A DNA stretch of 7,787 bases from Candidatus Doudnabacteria bacterium Gr01-1014_77 (GTDB taxonomy: Bacteria > Patescibacteriota > Doudnabacteria > UBA920 > VMFF01). The stretch covers positions 1 through 7,787 of the forward strand of contig VMFF01000023.1 in NCBI GenBank assembly GCA_007375915.1. The letters run 5' to 3'. This document shows, piece after piece, positions 1 to 4,941 of the stretch; positions within the stretch are counted from its first letter, which is position 1; each line of letters opens with the position of its first letter. The notes under the pieces were generated by a model. It had not been told where the DNA came from. It searched no databases and was given only the letters and a program-made list of their open reading frames with translations. The position numbers were made by a program, and so were the translations under genes.

Positions 1-326
1 TTAAATCACCGAATCTTAAAGTTGTTTTAAATGCTTTTAAAGAAAAGTTTTCGTACAATGTTACATTAGCAAGTCATAATATTATTAATGTTAACTTCTT
101 AAGAGAATCTTTCAGAAGATCAGGCATTGAATATGAGTATGACTATCACGTGTTAGAGCTTTGGACTCTTGCTTACATGTATCTTTCAAAACAGAATCTA
201 AAGAAGATTCCAACTGCAGAAACCGTAGGTTCATATTTTAAACTGCAAAGAAAGAACGAACGTGATTCTTTAGAAAACTGCAGATACTATGCTGAAATAT
301 TTAGACAATTAGTAAAAAGGTATTAA
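1..326 (+). CDS. DnaQ-like 3'-5' exonuclease-fold protein, C-terminal part, probably catalytically degenerate
   Basis: The frame is open from base 3 to the TAA at 324-326 (107 codons); the 5' end lies outside the window. The visible part reads like the second half of a DEDD exonuclease domain. It has an ExoII-like segment S-H-N-I-I-N-V-N-F-L (residues 24-33 of the fragment), then an aromatic/Leu-rich helix (Y-H-V-L-E-L-W-T-L-A-Y) where families usually have a D-T-x-x-L-A motif. It ends with an ExoIII-like segment E-R-D-S-L-E-N-C-R-Y-Y-A-E-I-F (from residue 86). Aligned by eye to E. coli DnaQ (H-N-A-A-F-D and H-x-A-L-x-D), the ExoII Asp is Val30 or Asn29, the ExoIII His is Arg87 and the ExoIII Asp is Asn92. 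The fold call is therefore an inference from pattern, and nuclease activity is doubtful. The gene abuts fmt with no gap, so the two are probably co-transcribed. The ExoI motif is not visible. Confidence 0.6.
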   Translation, partial: KSPNLKVVLNAFKEKFSYNVTLASHNIINVNFLRESFRRSGIEYEYDYHVLELWTLAYMYLSKQNLKKIPTAETVGSYFKLQRKNERDSLENCRYYAEIFRQLVKRY

Positions 327-1244
327 ATGAAAAAAATAGTTTTTTTCGGAACATCAGAATTCTCAAAGGAAATTTTAAAAACACTCAAAGAAAACTTTGA
401 GATCCTTGCTGTTGTAACACAACCAGACAGACCTGTGGGAAGAAAACAAGAAATTACTGAAAGCGTTGTTTCAAAAGAAGCTAGATCACTCAATGTGCCG
501 ATATTTAAACCAGAGAATTTAAAAGAACCCTCTGCTTTTAATGAATTAAAAGCGCTACCAAAAGCTGATGCTTTTGTTGTTGTTGCATATGGACATATAA
601 TCCCAAAAGGAATATTAGACTTAGCTGTTCCAATTAATATTCACGGCTCATTACTGCCTAAGTTTCGTGGTGCCTCCCCTATTCAAGCAGCAATTCTTTC
701 AGGGGAAACAGAGACTGGCATAACAATAATGTTGATGGATGAAAAAATGGATCACGGACCGGTTTTAAAAATGGAAACAGTTACAATTGAGCCCGAAGAC
801 ACTTTTAAAGAGCTCGAGCAAAAGCTTTGTACTCTTGCAAAGGAAATGATTGTCCCAACTATTAACGATTATTTAGATGGTAAATTAAAACCAACAGAAC
901 AAAACCATTCTGAAGCAAGCTTTTGTCAGACTATAACTAAAGAAGATGGCAAGATTGATTGGAATGCTGATGTAAAAGATGTTTTTAACAAGTACCGAGC
1001 ATTTATACAATGGCCAGGAATCTGGACTACTTTTGATGGTAAGATTTTAAAGATTCTAAAATGCTCAGCTTCGAGTGTTAAAGCATCTGAATCAGGAATG
1101 GTTTTTGAACAAGATGGTAAAGTATTTGTTGGTTGTACCAACGGAAGTTTAGAGATCTTAGAATTACAACTTGAAGGGAAAAATCCAACAACAGTTTCGG
1201 ATTTTGTTCGTGGATATCCAAAGTTTCTTAATACAAAGCTTTAG
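327..1244 (+). CDS. fmt: methionyl-tRNA formyltransferase
   Basis: Transfers a formyl group from 10-formyltetrahydrofolate to Met-tRNA(fMet) for translation initiation; cytoplasmic. The 305-residue length is normal (E. coli 315). The N-terminal Rossmann-type formyltransferase domain starts with M-K-K-I-V-F-F-G-T-S-E-F, includes the G-R-K loop near 38-40, and has the family signature H-G-S-L-L-P-K-F-R-G-A-S-P-I-Q at 106-120. The catalytic triad Asn104, His106 and Asp142 matches E. coli Asn108, His110 and Asp146 with a constant offset of four. The C-terminal tRNA-binding OB-like domain (about 205-300) contains D-G-K-I-D-W, the R-A-F-I-Q-W-P-G motif and the usual ending with V-R-G-Y. The ATG directly follows the TAA of the upstream gene. 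An AAAAAGG sequence six bases before it is one of the few credible ribosome binding sites in the window. Peptide deformylase (def), often adjacent, is not visible. The 3' end overlaps the convergent DUF218 gene by 17 bases. Confidence 0.96.
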   Translation: MKKIVFFGTSEFSKEILKTLKENFEILAVVTQPDRPVGRKQEITESVVSKEARSLNVPIFKPENLKEPSAFNELKALPKADAFVVVAYGHIIPKGILDLAVPINIHGSLLPKFRGASPIQAAILSGETETGITIMLMDEKMDHGPVLKMETVTIEPEDTFKELEQKLCTLAKEMIVPTINDYLDGKLKPTEQNHSEASFCQTITKEDGKIDWNADVKDVFNKYRAFIQWPGIWTTFDGKILKILKCSASSVKASESGMVFEQDGKVFVGCTNGSLEILELQLEGKNPTTVSDFVRGYPKFLNTKL

Positions 1245-1836
1245 TTAAATATATTTTAGGAACATAAAAAAGAATTGCTAAGGCTTCTCTTGCATAATTT
1301 TGTATGAGAAGTTCTTTTTTGTAATACCCAAAATCTGGATAATCCCAATACACGGGATTAAACCCAAGGTGTCTTGCAAACAAAACTCCTCTAGCAACAT
1401 GATATCTATCACTAATTACAATTACTGATTTAATGTTGTATTCGTTAGCAATCTTTTTCCCCTCATCAACATTCTGAAAAGTATTGTGAGAATTTTTGTC
1501 AGTTAGTATTTTATCCTTAGGAACTCCTTTTTCTTCAGCTACTAAGGCTGAGATGCTAGCCTCTGGAGCTGATCCTAAACCAACACCACCTGTTGTTATG
1601 ATGTAGTCAGCTTTGTTTTGGGCATAGAGTTTTACAGCTTCGTTTGTTCTTTCATACAATGGATCTGACGGGCTGTTGTCTAAGTTTACTTTGGCTCCCA
1701 GGACCAATATTGCATCAGCATGTTCTGGTATGTTTGGCTTTATTGAAAAACTTAATATATACACAAGCGCTCCAATGTACAATGCGCCTGCGATAGCTAT
1801 TAAATATATTAAATACTTGGTTATTTTTCGAAACAT
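1228..1836 (-). CDS. DUF218 family (SanA/YdcF/ElyC-like) membrane-anchored protein
   Basis: A 202-residue protein. A positively charged N-terminus (M-F-R-K-I-T-K) precedes one hydrophobic helix at about 8-30, so the rest is predicted to lie outside the cytoplasmic membrane, as in SanA. The DUF218 core runs from about 41 to 165. It starts with A-D-A-I-L-V-L-G-A (40-48), then Y-E-R-T-N-E-A-V-K-L-Y (61-71), I-I-T-T-G-G (79-84), the conserved Glu92-Ala, the S-H-N-T-F-Q-N motif (116-122) and D-R-Y-H-V-A-R (143-149). These are the polar positions usually conserved in the family. DUF218 members are linked to envelope integrity and peptidoglycan or undecaprenyl-lipid handling in Enterobacteria, but the reaction is unsettled, so the role here is only presumed to be in the envelope. 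The ATG has no Shine-Dalgarno sequence upstream; a TATACT box lies only six bases before it, which suggests a leaderless message. The gene converges on fmt and overlaps it by 17 bases. Confidence 0.9.
   Translation of the reverse strand: MFRKITKYLIYLIAIAGALYIGALVYILSFSIKPNIPEHADAILVLGAKVNLDNSPSDPLYERTNEAVKLYAQNKADYIITTGGVGLGSAPEASISALVAEEKGVPKDKILTDKNSHNTFQNVDEGKKIANEYNIKSVIVISDRYHVARGVLFARHLGFNPVYWDYPDFGYYKKELLIQNYAREALAILFYVPKIYLTKALY
1282..1320 (+). terminator. candidate intrinsic terminator for fmt, inside the opposing gene
   Basis: CTTCTC (1284-1289) pairs with GAGAAG (1306-1311). After one T-T mismatch, TGCA (1291-1294) pairs with TGTA (1301-1304), including one G-U pair, around a six-base loop. 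Two further G-U pairs may extend the base. TTCTTTTTT follows at 1312-1320. It begins about 40 bases after the fmt stop and lies antisense to the 3' part of the DUF218 coding region. The stem is only moderately GC-rich, so this is a structural prediction by eye. Confidence 0.42.
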
Positions 1837-1837
1837 G

Positions 1838-1867
1838 TTAGCAGTATATCAGAAAATATGGTATACT
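1838..1867 (+). promoter_or_regulatory. sigma70-type promoter for the secreted coiled-coil gene
   Basis: TTAGCA (1838-1843, four of six matches to TTGACA) is followed after 18 bases by TATACT (1862-1867). That box is preceded by TGg (1859-1861), making an extended -10. The predicted start is near 1874, giving a leader of about 35 bases before the ATG at 1909. The -35 touches the -10 of the divergent DUF218 promoter, so the two polymerase footprints would overlap. Confidence 0.55.
1843..1851 (-). promoter_or_regulatory. extended -10 element for the DUF218 gene, possibly leaderless
   Basis: On the minus strand the bases read TGaTATACT, an extended -10 match, ending six bases before the ATG at 1836. 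Transcription starting about seven bases downstream would begin at or next to the start codon. No good -35 is visible at 17-18 bases (the positions read ACATAG or TACATA), which the extended -10 could offset. The absence of a ribosome binding site fits a leaderless transcript. Confidence 0.45.
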
Positions 1868-1868
1868 A

Positions 1869-1893
1869 TGTATTAGTTTAATTAACTAATACA
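1869..1893. promoter_or_regulatory. perfect inverted repeat, candidate operator
   Basis: TGTATTAGTT (1869-1878) and AACTAATACA (1884-1893) are exact reverse complements, separated by five bases (TAATT). The element starts two bases after the plus-strand -10 box and covers the predicted transcription start, a typical repressor site position. It is AT-rich, and no regulator is encoded in the window. If transcription began further upstream it could instead form a 5' stem-loop in the mRNA. Confidence 0.5.
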
Positions 1894-1908
1894 AAGAAAC
1901 AAAAAAAT

Positions 1909-2505
1909 ATGCGTAAGTTAGCAATATTAGGATCTTCGCTTGCGGTTATGCTTGCTTTAACAGCAGCACCAGCTTTTGCAAGTGACACAAATGATGATTC
2001 GTCTTCTGATTCCAGATCAGAGCAAATGGAAATTAAAAAGGCTGAGCAGGAAAAAAGACTTGAAGCTTCAAAAAAAGCTCAGGAATTAAAAGTTGAAGCA
2101 AGAAAAACAGAGCTAGAAAAGAAGGAACAGGAGAGAAAAGAAAAAATAGAAGCAAAGAAAAAGATTGAGGAGCAAAAAACTGAGTGTATCAAAAAAAGTG
2201 TTGAAGTCAGAAAGACGGTAATGGAAACAACGAGAGAAACAAGAATGGAAACAGTAAGAACTGCTTTTTCAGCAAGAGAAACAGCTCTACGTACAGTAAG
2301 AGGAATGCCTGAAACAACTGACGAAGAAAAAGCAGCTAAGAAAGCAGCGCTTAAAAAAGCACAAAAAGATTTTCAAGCAGCAATAAAGGTTGCACAAACC
2401 GCATTTAAGGCTGCAAACAAAACAGCAGATGATGTGGCTAAGAAAACTAGAACAGTATGCAATACAAAAGTTCCTGCAACAACTAACACAGGAACAACTA
2501 AATAA
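1909..2505 (+). CDS. secreted charged coiled-coil protein, unknown function
   Basis: A 198-residue protein with a clear Sec signal peptide: basic M-R-K, hydrophobic core 4-20, and an A-F-A signal peptidase I site predicting cleavage after Ala24. The mature protein opens with a short acidic/Ser-rich linker (S-D-T-N-D-D-S-S-S-D). A long Lys/Glu/Arg/Ala-rich region from about 38 to 182 follows. Residues 40-92 are almost wholly K, E, Q, A, R and L and should form a continuous helix or coiled coil; 96-182 are Ala/Lys/Thr-rich and also helical. A Thr-rich tail closes it (A-T-T-N-T-G-T-T-K). There are two cysteines, Cys93 and Cys184, which could form a disulfide outside the cell. No enzyme motif, lipobox or membrane anchor is visible. 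Composition-driven matches make homology searches unreliable, so no function is assigned. The ATG has no strong ribosome binding site, only A-rich sequence. The gene has its own promoter and terminator and appears monocistronic. Confidence 0.85.
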   Translation: MRKLAILGSSLAVMLALTAAPAFASDTNDDSSSDSRSEQMEIKKAEQEKRLEASKKAQELKVEARKTELEKKEQERKEKIEAKKKIEEQKTECIKKSVEVRKTVMETTRETRMETVRTAFSARETALRTVRGMPETTDEEKAAKKAALKKAQKDFQAAIKVAQTAFKAANKTADDVAKKTRTVCNTKVPATTNTGTTK

Positions 2506-2518
2506 CAGAACAGATTAT

Positions 2519-2544
2519 AAAACCGCAGAGCTTTCTGCGGTTTT
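2519..2544. terminator. bidirectional intrinsic terminator
   Basis: AAAACCGCAGA (2519-2529) pairs with TCTGCGGTTTT (2534-2544) around a GCTT tetraloop, an 11-base-pair stem with a GC core and A/T flanks. The TTTT...ATTTTA run serves the plus-strand coiled-coil gene (stop at 2505). Read on the minus strand, the other arm ends in TTTTATAAT and serves the five-gene operon. The TAA of the last operon gene (2543-2545) overlaps the base of the stem. Confidence 0.9.
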
Positions 2545-2995
2545 ATTTTATCCTTTTTAAATCGTTTTCTATTACTTCGGGTTTCATTCCTAATATCTCT
2601 TCTTTGTAAGCAATATCAGGGACAGGATTTAAAAGATATATCTTTTTATTTAAATAAAAAGCAATTCCCATTTCCACCAGACTATTTGGGCCTACGTAAT
2701 TCTTGATTCCGTTTTTATCATAGTTTGCAATTAAGATTGAATCCCCTTTTGCAATCTTTTCAAAATGCGCTTTTATCCTGTGATCTAGGTTTCCTTCTGT
2801 AACCCAAGCATGGTTGTTTTCTGACATTGCCTTCTTTTTAGATGCATAGTAATCTTTTGCATCTACTAACTCCCCTTCTGTATTTGGAACTTTATCAGGA
2901 GGGAGCAAAACATTAAAGCCTAGGGCCTCGAGTTTTCCTTTAAGCTCATACATTTGATCTATGAATGCAATACTACCACAAAGAGTTATTGTCAT
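2543..2995 (-). CDS. nucleoside 2-deoxyribosyltransferase-like protein
   Basis: A 150-residue protein with the layout of the nucleoside 2-deoxyribosyltransferase-like fold. The first strand and loop are T-I-T-L-C-G-S-I-A-F (2-11). A central helix-rich part follows, then K-G-D-S-I-L-I-A-N (83-91), a loop N-Y-V-G-P-N-S, and V-E-M-G-I-A-F-Y-L-N-K-K-I-Y-L-L-N (107-123). Glu108 in V-E-M-G sits where the catalytic nucleophile Glu lies in Lactobacillus enzymes. Classical members swap bases on deoxynucleosides; related proteins hydrolyse nucleotide N-glycosidic bonds or bind nucleotide-like ligands. The 41-82 segment is unlike the classical enzymes, so substrate and activity are open. Its ATG shares one base with the stop of the preceding gene (TAATG), so translation is likely coupled. 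It is the last gene of the operon. Position and coupling suggest it works with the swivel/phosphatase proteins, but that is inference. Confidence 0.7.
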   Translation of the reverse strand: MTITLCGSIAFIDQMYELKGKLEALGFNVLLPPDKVPNTEGELVDAKDYYASKKKAMSENNHAWVTEGNLDHRIKAHFEKIAKGDSILIANYDKNGIKNYVGPNSLVEMGIAFYLNKKIYLLNPVPDIAYKEEILGMKPEVIENDLKRIK

Positions 2996-4059
2996 TACTT
3001 TATTTTCCTGACTATTCCTTTATTTGCATCTACTTCGATTAAATCGCCGTCTTTGAAAACCTTTGTACCTATCTGTGTTCCTATAACGCAGGGTTTTTTC
3101 ATTTCACGAGCAGTTATAGCTGCATGAGATAATATACCACCAGAATCTGTTACAAAAGCTTTCGCTTTAGCCATTATTGGTAGGAACTCTGGTCTAGTTG
3201 ATCCAGTAATTAAGATATCCCCGTTTTTGAAAGCCTTACCCTTATTTGGGTCTAATACTATACGAGCAATACCTTTAACTTTACCTTTGAAAGCTGAGAA
3301 TCCTTTTACCTCGGATTTATTAATCTTAGGGTGAACAATCTTATCAACTAAATCTACACCTTTGTTTGCGAATAGTATGTGTTTACCATCTTCATGTAAG
3401 AAAACGCATTTCTTGTAGCGTTTTTCTAATTCTTTTTTTGGTGGTAATTTGTGTTTAAGGAAATATGTTCTTACTTCATCATCGGTTAAAGACATGATTA
3501 ATCTGTAATTATATTTTGTTTCTTTGGACAAAATCTTAGCAAATGAAGTTAAAAACTCTTCTGTTCTTTTAAACACTGGTTCTGCAGCTAATCTAGCTTC
3601 TTCTAACACATGCAAGTATTTCTTTAAAAACTTAGGATCTAAATAGTCAACAACATATTTAACATGAATGTGTGGTTTGTAATATATCAGGATCCTGTTT
3701 AAAAAGTTTTCAAACAAGTCTAATGTAGCAATTGTATTCTCGTGCTTTTTTATGAAAGCTTGGATATCTTTGGATTGTTTTTTTAGCTGATTGCAGACTT
3801 GCGGTATGTTTTTTGAATTGCTGAGTGCTTGTTTTGATAGATACGAACCAAGAATGTCTCTGTCTGACTGTCTCATCCATCCAGAGCTTCTTCCTGAGTT
3901 AACAAAGATTATTGATTGCGGTGCAAATGGTCTTTTCCCAAACCTTATTCCTTTTGTGTATTCATACCCAAAATCAGAACAACTTAAAATGCTCCACCCA
4001 CCATCCCAAATCTTGGTCCAATCATCGTGTTTGAACTTTTGTATGTTAAGCTGCTTCAT
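2995..4059 (-). CDS. stand-alone PEP-utilising-type phosphohistidine swivel protein (paralogue 1)
   Basis: A 354-residue protein counted from the ATG at 4059; a TTG three bases further upstream is possible but less likely. The C-terminal third (about 250-354) is a PEP-utilising enzyme mobile (swivel) domain. It opens with G-K-V-K-G-I-A-R-I-V-L, continues with K-N-G-D-I-L-I-T and T-R-P-E-F-L-P-I-M, then has the active-site motif G-G-I-L-S-H-A-A-I-T-A-R-E (307-319) with candidate phosphohistidine His312. It ends D-G-D-L-I-E-V-D-A-N-K-G-I-V-R-K-I-K. In PEP synthase and pyruvate phosphate dikinase this His carries phosphate between two other domains, an ATP-grasp and a TIM barrel; neither is recognisable here. 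Residues 1-250 are mostly helical, with a Trp-rich start (D-D-W, G-G-W) and a helical block at 139-201 that matches paralogues 2 and 3. It appears to lack the segment equivalent to about 160-240 of paralogue 2. The start overlaps the phosphatase gene by 14 bases, and the stop overlaps the next start. No Shine-Dalgarno is obvious. Confidence 0.85.
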   Translation of the reverse strand: MKQLNIQKFKHDDWTKIWDGGWSILSCSDFGYEYTKGIRFGKRPFAPQSIIFVNSGRSSGWMRQSDRDILGSYLSKQALSNSKNIPQVCNQLKKQSKDIQAFIKKHENTIATLDLFENFLNRILIYYKPHIHVKYVVDYLDPKFLKKYLHVLEEARLAAEPVFKRTEEFLTSFAKILSKETKYNYRLIMSLTDDEVRTYFLKHKLPPKKELEKRYKKCVFLHEDGKHILFANKGVDLVDKIVHPKINKSEVKGFSAFKGKVKGIARIVLDPNKGKAFKNGDILITGSTRPEFLPIMAKAKAFVTDSGGILSHAAITAREMKKPCVIGTQIGTKVFKDGDLIEVDANKGIVRKIK

Positions 4060-4927
4060 CAATGCTTTTATCTAATTCGTCTCTTTGCTCGATAATCTGA
4101 TCTAACAATTCAGGCTTAATATTCCATTCTCGTCCTTTGTATCTGACTAGAATTCCATCTGCTTGTATTTCTACGCTAAAACCTTCGCTAAAGTTGAAAC
4201 CGTTTTTGTTAATGCCTGTTTCTAAAAATGTCTTTAAACCTTCTTTTCCTTCTGTTAGTTCAACTATTTTAAGAAGGAAACATTCACTTACTGGGGCATG
4301 TGTCCCCAAGAATCTTTGCATCTCATTTTCATATTTTGAGTACTTGTCAGGACTTTGTTGTATAGCGTGTTGGAAGTTAGGCAATACATCAACGTATTTT
4401 CTAATGATCTCTGCAATTCCTGCTGCTTGTCTTGTGTAACTAGTTGATTTTCTGTCCTTTAGCTTTTTTGCTAGTTCGTCGCTTTCGTTAACAGCAAACA
4501 CTAAGTAGTCTTTTGTATTACCATAACGCTCTTGGACAGCTTCTAAGAATTCACCATTAAAAGTAAAGTCTAACCTATGGTCTACCATGTTTTTTCTGCC
4601 TACTTTTAACGAGTCACCAACAAATTCTTGTATGTCTTCTAGAGTATCTTCTTGAGTAATTCCAGGTTCTTTTGACAACATTACTCGCATAGCAGTTTCT
4701 GTCGAACGGTCTCTAGGAGAACCAATAGCGATTGCTACTTCTGGATGTGGATCTTTAGCTTTGCCAGCTTCAGTGGCATTTATTCTACCCTGTTCTGTTA
4801 GGCGAACTTCATTATCTGATTGACCTTCTAAAGTCTTTGCTTTTTGTTCGTGTCTAAAAAACTCCAGCCTTATTCTTGGGACTGGTTGGTTTTCTCTTCG
4901 ATCTACTCCTGCTTCTCTTGTTTCCAT
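4046..4927 (-). CDS. histidine phosphatase superfamily protein
   Basis: A 293-residue protein of the phosphoglycerate mutase/acid phosphatase (histidine phosphatase) fold. It has the phospho-acceptor motif F-F-R-H-E (23-27, His26; most families have R-H-G). Then come the typical L-T-E-Q-G-R (43-48), G-S-P-R-D-R-S-T-E-T-A (69-79, Arg74 as second phosphate ligand) and G-T-H-A-P-V-S-E-C-F-L (208-218, His210 as second catalytic His). The first 18 residues look disordered. An insert of about 80 residues between the second Arg and Thr161 is longer than in SixA-type minimal enzymes, and a C-terminal Glu/Asp-rich tail is present. Substrates in this superfamily range from sugar phosphates to protein phosphohistidine (SixA). 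Lying between swivel-domain paralogues 2 and 1, a phosphohistidine-linked substrate is an attractive inference, not a demonstrated one. The ATG is 14 bases after the previous stop, and the 3' end overlaps the next gene by 14 bases. Confidence 0.85.
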   Translation of the reverse strand: METREAGVDRRENQPVPRIRLEFFRHEQKAKTLEGQSDNEVRLTEQGRINATEAGKAKDPHPEVAIAIGSPRDRSTETAMRVMLSKEPGITQEDTLEDIQEFVGDSLKVGRKNMVDHRLDFTFNGEFLEAVQERYGNTKDYLVFAVNESDELAKKLKDRKSTSYTRQAAGIAEIIRKYVDVLPNFQHAIQQSPDKYSKYENEMQRFLGTHAPVSECFLLKIVELTEGKEGLKTFLETGINKNGFNFSEGFSVEIQADGILVRYKGREWNIKPELLDQIIEQRDELDKSIDEAA

Positions 4928-4941
4928 GGGTTTTTTCTTAA

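Noticed and set aside
926..1141. Minus-strand open frame within fmt
   Set aside because: It lies wholly inside a gene with intact catalytic motifs and shows no family resemblance; a shadow frame.
1862..1893. Riboswitch or RNA gene in the divergent intergenic region
   Set aside because: The region is only 72 bases, very AT-rich and explained by promoters and an inverted repeat; no conserved RNA motif is seen.
4060..4062. TTG as start of paralogue 1
   Set aside because: The ATG immediately following (4059) is the stronger start codon and costs only one residue.
4137..4439. Plus-strand open frame of about 100 codons within the histidine phosphatase gene
   Set aside because: Antisense shadow; its composition follows the real gene, with no start signal or motif.
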